A stretch of 64,000 bases of DNA. It comes from Chondrus crispus. Its lineage: Eukaryota > Rhodophyta > Florideophyceae > Gigartinales > Gigartinaceae. Position numbers and translations under genes: made by a program. Below the pieces are notes generated by a model, which saw nothing but the letters and a program-made list of their open reading frames with translations, did no database searches and was not told the DNA's origin. Positions 45,319 to 56,078 of this stretch are shown here, piece after piece. Location: contig NW_005179097.1 in the NCBI RefSeq assembly GCF_000350225.1, positions 36,078-100,077 of the forward strand, given 5' to 3'. Position 1 is the stretch's first letter; each line of letters begins with the position of its first letter.

Positions 45319-46836
45319 CTACGGGACATGACCAGAGCCGTGCTCCGAAGGGTGACGGGCCACCTCGGAAAGAGTGGACGAGACCCGCCCCACGAACGTC
45401 ATGACCGGGCCCGGCTGGAGAAACACCCGCGCGTGCGCATACACCTCAGCCATAAAGCCGCAGCACACGGACCACGCCCACTCGCGTCGGTAATTGTACG
45501 CTAGCCGTGAGTGGGCTGGGTGCTGCCGATCCGCGCAGGCATAACCGAAATGTTTCAACACGGGAGGCAGTAGCGGATGTATGCCCAAGGAGGGAAAAGC
45601 GTCCACTACGTCGAGGGGGAGCGGGAGGAAATCCTCGGACGACAATCCGGACGCAAAAGACGCCGAACGAACGACACGGCCGTCAGTCTCATCCCTCCCC
45701 CGATACGCAGCCCAATCGTAATGGGCGAATCCCACTCCATGAAGGCGCATAAGGGAACAGGACGATTTCTGCAGACGGACCAACGGCTGTGTGTACGGAA
45801 ACGGGCGAGGGGAGACGTACAGCGCTGACACTTCGGGTAGTAAGAATCGTCGCGGATCGAACTGCCCGGGACCGGCCAGGTACGAACCCATCCGGTCCAC
45901 GTACGTCACCTCGGCGACACTGTACGCAAACGAACGATCGCCGGGCAACTCGTCGGGCAGCTGGTATCCAGAACCGCCGCCCTCCTCCATCAGCCGATTC
46001 AAGGACGCGGACGCCTCCTCGGCGCCACCAGTCTCGTAAACCTTCAGGACACGCGCTAAGTCCGGTCGAAGCCACGCCCGCGCCACCACCTCCTCGATAG
46101 CCACCCCCGAGCGACCCTGACGCCGCCACGGGTACTGGAGGTCGCTGACAGCAAGCAGCGCTAGTTCTACCGATGGCGACCCCAACCCCTGGGTCGTGGA
46201 CTCGCCCTCCCCCTTTCCCACGTCGGCAACAGCTGTTGCCCTGGGGTAGGGCATGGCCGACCGTGCTGGGGACCGGCGAGTCGGACGAGCGGTTCCCTCC
46301 GAACCTAGGGCCGCTGGCACTGGCGCAGCAGCTGTGTCGCACGCAATCGTGCCCGCTGTAGCAGGACGTACAGCACCACCAGCGGAAGACGCCTGGGAAG
46401 GCCGAAAAGACAAGATGGGTCTCCCGGAATCTGAGGCCGGGGCCACAAGCTCGACAGAGACAGTAGACGACCGGCTCCTCGTCCTTTGAAAAGGCGGGCG
46501 TGTCGTAGTCTCAGGGACGCTCTTGGTACCGCCCGACGCCACGACGGTGGACGGCGACCCCGCCAATACCACAGGAGCAGAGGTCGCGGCCGGAGGTCCG
46601 GGCACGGCCGCCGCGACGACAAGCGGCGGCAACGGCAACGGCGGCGGAGATGGGCCCGGAGTTGGGTCGCCCATGCCTATACCAGGGGACGCGGAGAGTC
46701 GAGCGAAGAGGACGGTGCTGGACGAGCAAATGGGAGCGGCAGGGAAGCGAACAAGTGGAAACCGGCGAGCCACACGGACAAAGCGAGAGCAGCGACACGG
46801 GGAGTGAAGGGGGCACAGGTCACCACGGAGGGACAC
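45319..46836 (-). CDS. Unknown 505-codon protein, antisense inside element C
   Basis: A frame this long is very unlikely by chance even in GC-rich DNA. The first about 200 residues are Pro/Ser/Ala-rich low complexity (PTPGPSPPPLPLPPLVVAAA). The remainder looks globular and aromatic-rich: VARAWLRPDLARVLKVYETG, LLPEVSALYVSPRPFPYTQP, LPLDVVDAFPSLGIHPLLPP and NYRREWAWSVCCGFMAEVYA. The ATG at 46836 is about 70 bases from the pre-PPT hairpin, so the gene lies within the element but points the opposite way. No domain recognised; no resemblance to gag, pol or env. Extra antisense frames are known in some plant gypsy elements; a captured host gene is the alternative. Confidence 0.55.
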   Translation of the reverse strand: MSLRGDLCPLHSPCRCSRFVRVARRFPLVRFPAAPICSSSTVLFARLSASPGIGMGDPTPGPSPPPLPLPPLVVAAAVPGPPAATSAPVVLAGSPSTVVASGGTKSVPETTTRPPFQRTRSRSSTVSVELVAPASDSGRPILSFRPSQASSAGGAVRPATAGTIACDTAAAPVPAALGSEGTARPTRRSPARSAMPYPRATAVADVGKGEGESTTQGLGSPSVELALLAVSDLQYPWRRQGRSGVAIEEVVARAWLRPDLARVLKVYETGGAEEASASLNRLMEEGGGSGYQLPDELPGDRSFAYSVAEVTYVDRMGSYLAGPGQFDPRRFLLPEVSALYVSPRPFPYTQPLVRLQKSSCSLMRLHGVGFAHYDWAAYRGRDETDGRVVRSASFASGLSSEDFLPLPLDVVDAFPSLGIHPLLPPVLKHFGYACADRQHPAHSRLAYNYRREWAWSVCCGFMAEVYAHARVFLQPGPVMTFVGRVSSTLSEVARHPSEHGSGHVP

Positions 46837-46903
46837 GAGCGAGTGTGACCACCGTCGGGACAGGACAGGCGGAAGAGAAGGAACAAGATCTACAAGCCCA
46901 GGA

Positions 46904-46938
46904 GTGAACGCGGACGTTCACCCTTGAGAGGGGGGTGA
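46904..46938 (+). other. Pre-PPT hairpin and purine tract, element C
   Basis: GTGAACG, loop CGGA, CGTTCAC (46904-46921), then CCTTGAG and the purine tract GAGAGGGGGGTGA up to the LTR at 46939. Same arrangement as at 20628 and 63425. Confidence 0.75.
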
Positions 46939-47538
46939 TGTGGTATAACCCCAAACGGAAATTCGGAAATTAGATTAGGATTAGATCAGCGACAGTAAGG
47001 CACGAGCCTTACAGCTACGCTCGCACACACGTGTCCCTCACGTGTACGGGACGCGTACTACACGTGGACTGTCAGCCCCGACGGCTGACAGCGTTACAGT
47101 GTCGGTCGACCGGCACTACTGTAGAGTTATGATAGACTACAATGTACATTAAATATGAGCGGACCGCCGGCGGTGGAGGACGACAAGCACGGACTTGTGA
47201 AGGATCCTCCACCTTGGTCCGCCGGCTTACTTTTAGGTACATCCGTCCGTTTTACCTAGGAGTCGCACCGTGCGCGGGTTGAGGACGGGCGTAGCACGCC
47301 CACGAGCCGGCTCCGCCTCCGCCCGTCGGTACTGGATCGTCACCCAGTACCGCTCCGGGGCGTCGAGGCGTAGAACCGCTCGCGCGTGCGCGCGTCCTCC
47401 CCGATCCCGCTCTACCACCGCTACCTCGAGCCCGTGCTCGGTACCGTGGGTGGGCCGTGCTTCTGTCTTCCCGCCGATCGGGGTCTTTCCGAACTGTCAG
47501 TACTCACCCCCCTCGTCGTTGGGGGTGATTATACTACA
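46939..47538 (+). repeat. Element C 3' LTR (family B)
   Basis: 600 bp, TGTGGTATAACCCC to GATTATACTACA. Hairpins: CTGTCAGCC/GGCTGACAG (47069-47091), AGTGTCGG/CCGGCACT (47098-47117), GGTGGAGG/CCTCCACC around ACAAG-CACGGA-CTTGT (47172-47213). TATA-like CATTAAATAT near 47152. It is closer to the LTR of E than to element C's own 5' LTR. Confidence 0.85.
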
Positions 47539-48723
47539 GACGTTCGGTGCGGGGAGACGTTTGCGTTTGCAGAATCGCGCGACGGTATTGTAGTCGATGT
47601 AATTTGCGGGCTCCCAAGTGTCATCATCCGACGTGTATCCGTACCAACGGACGCGGAATAGAGGCATCCCGTCCGTTCCCGGCTTGTATCCCGTTAGCGC
47701 GTCAACCACGTAGGTTTGTGTGGCCTCCTCGATAGGGGAAGGAGGTCGTTTCATCGCCTCGGCGGGCGGGCTTGACGCGTTTTGATATGAGGAATCAACC
47801 GCGGTTGGCGGGTGAGGAGGGCTTCCCGGGGACATGAGGAGGGGTTGCCCGAAGGTACACATAGACGCAAAGTTGGCGATGTGCCTCCCGGAGATCTCCT
47901 CTGTACCCGGTGGCGTCTCACTTGGGCAACGAGTGGAGTCCGCGGTCACCGCCGTTGCGGCGGGCTCGGGCGGGGATAATTTCTTTTGAATTTTTATCGG
48001 GTCCCGTGTCCACGTGTCCTGTGGCCTGGCAGTGAAGGTACGCGTTCGTTCTTTCGGCGACTTATCACCGTTCCGGGCGCCGGTCGCTCGCCGGGGGCGT
48101 GTTGCGGTAAGCCTCGTCTCCATGGCATGCGTGTCGCGGTGCCGCGCCGGCTCTAACAGTGACGGTAGCCATGGGAGAGGGAGTCCCTTTTTAGACACGG
48201 ACCCTTCGCCCATAGTGGCGGATATCCTACTTAGTTTGGAAATGACCCGTGCGTGCGGGTCGTCTCGGAGAGCGTGCAGTAATCCCGATGCCGGAGGGCC
48301 CCCTTTGTGTTGAATCATTGATTTCGACCTTGACGGTCGTGATGCTTTCGCACCATGCGTCGCGTTTTCGATCTCGTTCTTATCGCGAGTAGTGTCTTGG
48401 TTCTCACAATCTGATGACTTTGGCGGAGATATATCCGGGTTACCTGGGCCGAGGTCGTCTCTCAGCGGGCGGGGAGGTGCCCCGGCGGGGATGAAGGTAG
48501 ACGCGTCGCCGTCGGTTTGCGTAGATGAGGAAGGTTCGGCGTCGGCGGGTATTGTCCGTAGAGGGGGAGCCTTCACAATGCGGTCTCTCGAGACTCTATC
48601 TTTCAGGCCTGTAGTTCGGACAATGGTCACGGTATGCTCGTCTAGGGCCACCACCGGGAACGGCCCTTCCGTTGGAGGGGCTAACTTGTTATTAACCAGG
48701 TCCTTATCCGTCTTCTCATCCAC
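47539..48723 (-). pseudogene. Element D pol end with chromodomain
   Basis: A 400-codon stretch. A GPFPVVALDEHTVTIVR block (the usual post-integrase barrel) is followed by a long polar linker and a chromodomain (TYVVDALTGYKPGTDG, FRVRWYGYTSDDDTWEPANY). Its last residues are read from the abutting family-B LTR, so the end is chimeric. Confidence 0.8.
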
Positions 48724-48768
48724 TCGCAGGGATGTCTCTCGCTCGATGAGGACTTGATCACCTACTGC

Positions 48769-49922
48769 TTATTGCGGTGTCGGCGTTCGCAATCTCTTGT
48801 CGAAATCACGTTTATAGCGGTCTTGACCGGCGAGCAGCGTGTCGCGGGCTGTTGACATTAGCCCGCGTAACCACGTTAAGAAACGGAGCTTATATTGCGT
48901 CCGCGAGACATCCTGTTCCAGTGTAGGGGTCTGTTGGATGGAAAGCGGCGCCGGCGTCCGAGATAACACGAGGTCAAACGGCTTCATACCGATCATGCAA
49001 TTCACGGTACAATTGTAACCGTAGGTTAGCGCGTCCGTGAACTGGTCCCAATCGCGTTGGTTGTCGGCTAGGTAGTGCCGTAGGGAGGATACAAGGGTGC
49101 GGTTGAACCTCTCCACCTGTCCATTAGCTTGTGGGTGATAAGCTGTGGTGAACACGCTTTCGACGCGGAGGATTTTGCACACGGCCAGGAAGAACCTTGA
49201 CGTGAATTGACTCCCATTGTCGGAGAGTAGTTTCACTGGGGCTCCGTATACGAAGACCCAGTGTGTGACGAACGCCTGAGCAACGGTCTCGGCGGTAATT
49301 CTCTTAAGCGGCACCGTTCGGGTCAGCTTTGAGTAATGATCAGATATTACCAAGAGGTATCGATTGCCTCTTGGTGTTCTGGGGAGTTCACCTAGGATGT
49401 CAATAGCGATAAACTCCAAGGGTCCCATCGGAGGGATCGTTTTCAACTTCGCGTTGTGCTTACGCAATTTATGCGCGCTTTCGCAAAGTCGGAGCACCTT
49501 CTGACTGTGGCGTATGCGTCGACGGACATACTCGGCCAGTAGTACCGTTGTCTTAATGTGTAGAACAGACGCCTGCCTCCGGGATGTCCCGATGCGGCGG
49601 GGTAATGCGCCAGATACAACACTCGCTCGGGCAGCGTGGTTGGTACGACGATTTGCTCAACACCGTCAAGGTGCGCTTTCCGACAAAGTACCCCTTCCTT
49701 GTTCATGAAGAACTTGGAAAGACGAATTTGGGCTACCCCCTCTCTCTTCTTAAGATGGGAAGCGATCTCCTTACAGAACGGGTCAGAGTGTTGAGCGAGT
49801 ACAATCTTGTCGTTTGTAATCGCGGCCTTGGAAGCCGGGGGGGCGAGGGCGAAGCATCCGTCTTGAATGTCGTCGTCCCACTCCTCGGGTTCCACTTCCG
49901 GTTTGTCTTCGTGAAACTCCAA
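48769..49922 (-). pseudogene. Element D integrase
   Basis: The zinc-binding segment (YPAASGHPGGRRLFYTLRQR, YYWPSMSVDAYATVRRCSDF) is followed by the core: EFIAIDILGELPRTPRGNRY, VKLLSDNGSQFTSRFF and YHPQANGQVERFNRTLVSSL carry the D, D, E positions. Confidence 0.85.
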
Positions 49923-49940
49923 AACGGAGAAGCACGGTAT

Positions 49941-51118
49941 TTACTCGTCGATGGGGACGGTTGTGCTCCTTGTAGACGGTATTCGACTGAGGGCGTCGGC
50001 GAGACAATTCTTGATGCCCTTCACGTACGTGACGTCGAAGTCAAACTCGGCTAGGCGCAAGCGCCACCGTGCTAAACGCCCGCTTGCGTCGGCGAGATTC
50101 ATTAACCAGCGAAGGGAATGATGGTCGGTGTTGACCGTAAATCGCTCGCGTTCCAAGTAAGGACGTCGCGTCTGAATGGCCCACACAATGGCCAAACATT
50201 CTTTCTCTGTCGTGGAGTAATTCCTTCCGGCGACGAGAGCGTTCGCGACCAGAACCCGACAGGGTATCTGTTACCATCCTCGTGTCGCTGTAATAACGTG
50301 CAACCGAGTTGGGCGTCGGATGCATCCGTGTTGAGAGAATACGGTAGCCCCAGCCGCGGTAGTCGCAAGATCGGCGGGGAAATCAGGCAAGTCTTCAGAG
50401 CTTCGAAGGCAGACCTGCGATCTTCGTCCAGTTCAGGGAGCTGATCGGGCTCTCCCTTCTTGAGAATAGACGTCAACGACGCTGCAATCTTGGCGAAGTG
50501 GTCGACGAAACGTCGGTACACGTGACACATACCCAGAAACGAGCGGAGCTCGGTCTGGGTTCGTGGCGGCTGGGCCTCGGCCAAAGCCGAGACGTTCTTC
50601 GGGTGGACATGAAGTTCCCCGGGTCGAATGATGTGGCCCAGGTACTCCACGGAGTCCTGAAAGAATTTAAAATTGTTCAATTTCAGTGATAACCCCTATT
50701 GTTGTAACGCAGAGAGAATAACCTTGACATCCTTGAGATGAGTTTCATAATCCTTCGAGAATATGATAATGTCATTTAGATAGATGAGGCAGCTCTTCTA
50801 TCGGTATCCAGAGAGGAGAATGTCCAACATCCGTTGGAATGTGGCGGGTGCGTTCATTGGCCCGAACGGCATTCAGTTAAATTGATAAGTACCGGCATGA
50901 CACGTGAACGTGGTTTTCGGACGGTCTTCTTCCGCAACGGGGATTTGCCAATAACCCGAGTTACAGTCTAGAGTTGTGAACACGTTCGCTTCGCCGAGCG
51001 AGTCCAGACAGTCGTCCATGCGAGGAATCGGGTAAGTGTCCCGTACTGTCATCGCGTTCAAACGTCTGTAATCGACGCAGAAACGGAGGGATCCATCCGG
51101 TTTGGGAATGAGAACCAC
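49941..51118 (-). pseudogene. Element D reverse transcriptase and RNase H
   Basis: RT: LRFCVDYRRLNAMT, YPIPRMDDCLDSLGEANVFT and DCNSGYWQIPVAEEDRPKTT, then the thumb/connection GHIIRPGELHVHPKNVSALA with RSFLGMCHVYRRFVDHFAKI. RNase [41 protein letters not shown] and [17 protein letters not shown]. Several breaks. Confidence 0.8.
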
Positions 51119-51229
51119 CGGGGATGCCTACTCTGATTGTGATCGGGGGATGACCCCGCTTGAGATCATCCCATCCATGGCGTCTTGTTCGGCTTGTCGA
51201 GACCGAGGTCCAGCCCGATATGGCTGACA

Positions 51230-52366
51230 TCAAAACGGCTTCGAGCCGGGGTTGAGTTCGATCCGGTGCTGCGTAGCCCGGACTTCCCCGAGATCGCCAC
51301 TCCACATACGGGAGTACGGCGTAAGCATGTCACGTACTCGCGTGCGGACATGCGACGGCAGATGTTGGAGGGAGACAGCATCAAATTCTTGGGGTTCTTC
51401 CTTCGACGCAGCCGGGGGGAGCTTCTCCCCCTTCTCAGATTGGGGCTTGTCCCCTTCTGTAAATTTCGCCGCTAGGAGGGCGTCGAGAGGCATCGCGGTG
51501 CGTATCATGGCACGCGGATGAGGGGTAACGTACCCCAGCACCTGGTTCTTCGAGAGACGCTTGGGGGCTGAGGCGAAGTTGGCTACCAAGACCTTGAACT
51601 CTCGAAGTGCAGTGATGTGCGCCACCCCATTCGACAGGGAGACGCGGTGTTTCGCATATAACTGCGGGTTAGGTTCCAATACGGAAAGACCCGTACGACC
51701 GTTGGTCACATGCACCCAGGCTTGCGTCCCGGGTGGTATGGTGACCGGACGAGAAACCTTGAGTTTGGGGGAAACTCGACCCGGGTCGTTTTCATACTCC
51801 TGCTCGGAGGGGAGCGGAGGTGCTTCGGCTCGACGAGTTGCCGGTTTTCTGACGATGGGGACTTTCGTCCCATCATCGAGCTCGACCACCTTCCGACGTG
51901 GATAGATGGCCTCGACGAACTTGTCGTTAAAGTCACAGCCCAGGATGACAGGGGCTGCCAGCCGCTCGCACACCATGAACTTGCATTTCATGGTGCGAGT
52001 TGCTAGTCGAACAACGAGGGTGATGGACCCGCTTGTTCGTAACGGCCGCCCATTCGCGTCGGCTATCGTCGGGACTTCCCCCGGTTCGATTAAGCTCTCC
52101 CATCCTTTGGGCAGGGTGGCGGCGCGGACAAAATTGGACCCGGCACCCGTGTCCAGGATGGTGAGTTGACGCACCACGATGGAGGTGGTGAGCCCAAGGT
52201 CGGCGTAGACCTTGTAATTACGTCGAGACAGTGTACAAAATGGCTGGACGTCCTCGTCATCGGGGGAGCGCCTCCCGTTGTTAAGACGCCACGGTCGGCG
52301 GAGCGTCCCCATGCCCGTCGGATCGGGGTTGGAGGGGCTCGCTTGGTGAGCGTGTCTCCGCCCCAA
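51230..52366 (-). pseudogene. Element D protease region
   Basis: Retropepsin signature LTILDTGAGSNFVRAATLPK, with the APVILGCDFNDKFVEAIYPR block about 75 residues on. The C-terminal part leads to the RT start (HRIELNPGSKPF). Confidence 0.8.
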
Positions 52367-52446
52367 GACGCGGATCGCCGGTTTCGGGGGCGGAGGTGAC
52401 GCGGTGTCCCGCGATGGAATGTCAGCGATTTTCAGCTGTGGGTCTC

Positions 52447-54525
52447 CTAGTTTTTCGGAGGTGCGGTCTTGCCGCTCGGGGGGCTTGACTTCTCCGAAGC
52501 GGAGGGAGACTTCGACGGCAAGACGGGTGCGATCAGCCGATTCGCCTCGAAACTGAGGAGGGCTACAGCGCGCAAGTACGCGTCTGCCGGAACACGGGCC
52601 TTCTGTGCCGCCGTGAGCTTCTCAAAATTATGAGGGACGAGCGACACATCGCGCATCTTCATGCTACAGTCGGGGTTAATGTGATCCCCGACTTTGTAGC
52701 AGGTGTAGCAGATGATTTGCGGGGAAGGTGTCTTCATGTCCCGGGTTCCCTCTCGACCGGCCCGACCGGGAGACTTCTCGCGGGGTCTCGGAAGCCGGGG
52801 CGGGTCCTTGTAGGTCGGCCGCCGCTCTCCGTAGAACAACGAATCCTTGTCGTTGAATGAGGATCCCTCGGTGGGAAATGAGGGTGACCCAGCTGCGGCG
52901 GCGAATGGCTCGTCATTGGCGAGGAAGTTCTCGGCGTCCAGACCGGTATGATAGCTCGGGGTTAGACCCGCGGTTGTCGATGACGGCATACTGTCTGCCA
53001 TCGCCAACATTTGCTTGGCGGGGGGTCTCGCGAAGTCGACGCGTCTTCTTCCGCCAGCCGTCTGCGCGCGGTAGGCCGCCCCTTGAGCGCGGGCTTCGGC
53101 CACCGTGTCTTCGAATGAGGATCGGGGGCGATTCTCCCTTGCTTGGAGCACCAACGGCTTGATCGCCGGAAGGAGGCCCTCTATGAACAAGGTAGTGCGT
53201 TCATAGGGGGAATGGATGTCCCCACACCGCGCGAGGGCGGTTAACATACGAGTCGCATACTCGGTCTCCACTTCGCAGGGTTTTTGGCGTAAATCCCGGA
53301 CCACAGAGAGCGCTTGCTCGATCTGAATATTCGTAGCATACGTACGAAGCAACCATTTCACTGCTGCTGGCCACGACGCAATCCCTTGATTGCGTCGGAA
53401 ATATCCCCGATGGGATTCATACGCCTCCTTCGCCGGCGGGTTGAGGAGATGCGGCAAGGCCATGAGAGCCATTGCCTCTGACATTTCGGCGTTGTCGAAA
53501 TTCTCCTTACATCTAGCCAAAAAGCTGATGACTTTGATCGGGTCGGACCCGTTAAACTTGTACTCTCCCATTACGACGAGGAGATATTGCACGCGCTTAC
53601 GCGTCGTGGCGTACACCTTTGCATCGACGGTGGGATCGGTATTCACGAGACGGTAAGCTCGATAATTACACGCGCCGCGGAAGCGGTGGTTGGTCGGTTT
53701 CCACACCGTGACACCCTTCGCCTTAGGACCGAAGGTCGGTTGTGGTACCGTAAATGCCTCGGCTTCGGAGTCCGAATCGGAGTCGGATTCTGAAGGTGAG
53801 GGCGGGGATCCCCCCGAGTAACCGGAGAAATCCTCCGGTTCAGGTCGGCTTCCGTGGCCGGACTTGTGACGGTGGCCTTCGGTCTTGACCTTCTTGTCGC
53901 GAGACGATCTTGGTGACGGGCCTCGGGCGGCCGCTAGATCCGGGGTAGGATCTCGGTGTTCCTCCATCGTCAAGGGATCGGGGAACGGGATCCCGGCGGC
54001 CGTGAGAGCCGATTTCGTGACGTCGGCGAACAGTAGATTTTCGTCCAACGGTTGTAACGCATGTAACTGCGGGTTAGGTCTTGGCTTCGGCGCGGTCGAC
54101 TCGTCTTGTCTAGATGGGACGGATCGTGTTTGCGCCGACTCCAGGGCGAGGTTACGCCGACGGAGGTCGTTGACTTCCTGCGTCAGGCGATCCACTTCCT
54201 CCCGTAGAGGAAGGAGCGTCTTGTCGACGGTGGACCCGATGTCCTTCTGCCATGCTCGAGTTAGAACAACTTCTAGTGCGGCGAGGCGATCACGTCCCTG
54301 TTGGGACTGTACCTCCGCCTGAGCGGCGATCTTACCAGCAACAAGGTTGTCCAACATCTCGCGTATCTTGGCGGTGTGCGAGTTGAGTTTCTCCTCGATT
54401 AAGTTGAGAGTGAACCTCTCGGCTTCACGGAGTCCTTCGCGGCGGTTCCGCGTGATCCACGCCGCGACGGGCGCTGGGACGTCTCTCGGACGAGTGTCAT
54501 GGGACGACTCGGAGCCGGTCACCAT
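52447..54525 (-). pseudogene. Element D gag
   Basis: 692 codons starting about 115 bases after the primer site. An N-terminal coiled-coil region (EEVDRLTQEVNDLRRRNLAL) and a charged linker precede the gag core (YKFNGSDPIKVISFLARCKE, YATNIQIEQALSVVRDLRQK) and a CCHC-type knuckle region (CYTCYKVGDHINPDC) near residue 610. It looks open throughout. Its layout parallels element A gag. Confidence 0.85.
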
Positions 54526-54639
54526 GGCGAATACACCTAACGATCGGTGCGTGAGGGAAAAGCGTAGGTAGGAGAGATAGAAAGGGGAAGTATGTCAGGG
54601 AAGAAAGAGGACACTCGAATGCACGAGAGTATCGACTGT

Positions 54640-54657
54640 TTCTAGGTCGGGAGACCA
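54640..54657 (-). promoter_or_regulatory. Element D primer-binding site
   Basis: On the minus strand: LTR end ACA, TTT, then TGGTCTCCCGACCTAGAA. Identical in 18 bases to the sites in elements C and E although the LTRs are unrelated in sequence. Confidence 0.7.
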
Positions 54658-54660
54658 AAA

Positions 54661-55307
54661 TGTCGTGCACTACAGCCACGTGTGGCGGCTGTAGGCAGAG
54701 CGACGGGCGCTCGGACGCGTAACGAAATTCGGGAGACCACCCGGTGGATGACCGGAACCGGGATCCGGGCGCGGCTTGCGCGGTAGAAAAGTAGCAAGGT
54801 AGTCAGCAATAAAAGGGGGAGGAATTAAGGGAAAACAGAGCTAGTAGGACGGAGAGCACAGTAGTTAACGTAGGTCTCGCGCGGGGTGATCGACGCGCGC
54901 GGGGAAGGCAGTTGGGATTCCAGGGGTGTAGATGGCTCGGTCGGTATGGGCGAGCCAGTACCGAGTCGAGGCTACAACCTGGAATCCAGAAACCAAGGTA
55001 AAAGACCCGAGGCTTCGTGCCTCTTTACTTGGAGTATCGGGTTGACTATATAGTCCCCCGTCGCCGTAATGGCGAAGCTAAATTATACTGTAAATTAGAA
55101 TAACTAGGAAAGAACGGGTGTAGCCCCGAGGGGACCAAGTACAGCCCCCATAGGCCCTATGGGATGCGGAGGGATTAAACGTGTCCACGGGGAGGTCCGG
55201 TAGAGCGGCAGGGGAGTCCACGGGTACCCGTGGTACACGTGGTGGCGGCGAGCGCGATTTCGGGCCGTTAAGGACAGCTGTCCCGCTACATAGCACAGTG
55301 CACTACA
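54661..55307 (-). repeat. Element D 5' LTR
   Basis: 647 bp, minus-strand start TGTAGTGCACTGTG, end GTAGTGCACGACA. TATA-like CTATATAG near 55045, followed on the minus strand by AGTAAAGAGGCA. CACGTG near 54678 and 55236. Confidence 0.85.
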
Positions 55308-55463
55308 AAACTGGAAGCCTACCTTCCAGTGCCCTTCCAGAACGGAAGCGGATGCAGTTTTGGAGCGGGCGGCCGACTTTCTTGTGACGCGTAGATTGCG
55401 AGGGCGGCCGACAGACCCTGGTTGGCGCGGGGTGCGCGAAGTGCGCGGGATGTACGGGGTGCG

Positions 55464-56077
55464 TGTAGCATAACACCCCCCTTGGGGGTCTATATTTAGG
55501 TTAGAATCAAGAATTATTTAGCTACTGTAGAGCCCGATGCTCTGCAGTACTACCCTACGTGTACACGCGCACCCCACGTGTAAGAGGGCGCGTGTGCACG
55601 TTTCGTGTCAGCCCAATGGCTGACATTATTACAGTGCAGACCGACCTGCATTACTGTACTGTAGTAGTATCATAGATTACTTTGTATATTAAATATGGAA
55701 CGGACCGACGGCGGTGGAGGGGGGACAAGCACGGACTTGTCAAGGATCCTCCACCTTGGTCCGCCCGCTTACTTTCAGATACTTCCTTTAGTTATCTTAG
55801 AGTAGCACTGCGCCCCGGTTGAGGACGCACGCAACACGCCCACGAGCCGGCTCCGCCTCCGCCCGTCGATACTGGATCGTCACCCAGTACCGCTCCGGGG
55901 CGTCGAGGCGTCGAACCGCTCGCGCGTGCGCACGTCCTCCTCGATCCCGCTCTACCACCGCTACCTCGAGCCCGTGCTCGGTGCCGTGGGTAGGTCGTGC
56001 TTCTGTCTTCCCGCCGACCGGGGTCTATCCGAACTGCCAGTATTCAACCCCTCGTCGTTGGGGGTGATTATACTACA
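55464..56077 (+). repeat. Element E 5' LTR (family B)
   Basis: 614 bp, TGTAGCATAACACC to GATTATACTACA. Hairpins: TGTCAGCC/GGCTGACA (55606-55625), AGTGCAG/CTGCATT (55633-55652), GGTGGAGG/CCTCCACC around ACAAG-CACGGA-CTTGT (55713-55755). TATA-like TATATTAAATATGG near 55685. Confidence 0.85.
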
Positions 56078-56078
56078 G

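Larger units (their letters stand above)
42311..47538 (+). mobile_element. Element C: family-B element with non-retroviral interior
   Basis: Bounded by two plus-oriented family-B LTRs (42311-42973 and 46939-47538), with a primer site, a gag remnant (to 44189) and, at the far end, the family pre-PPT hairpin and purine tract. Between gag and the hairpin there is no RT, integrase or chromodomain. Instead there is an AT-rich promoter-like stretch, a plus frame (44689-45249) and a long minus frame (45319-46836). The two LTRs differ strongly, and outer bases ATCAG and GACGT do not match. This is therefore either a non-autonomous cargo element assembled by template switching or recombination, or two partial insertions. 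Gag is broken. Confidence 0.6.
47539..55307 (-). mobile_element. Element D: Ty3/gypsy chromovirus, minus strand, no 3' LTR
   Basis: About 7.8 kb. In element order: 5' LTR 54661-55307, primer site, gag, protease, RT-RNase H, integrase, chromodomain. At 47539 it meets the 3' LTR of element C tail-to-tail, and its own 3' LTR is absent. The coding part is broken in several places. A solo LTR of the same family lies at 33056-33708 and a distant relative at 4570-5333. Confidence 0.85.

Noticed and set aside
47270-47593. Arg-rich frame repeated at 19993-20262 and 55819-56067
   Set aside because: Same portion of family-B LTRs read in one frame; no coding constraint visible beyond LTR similarity.
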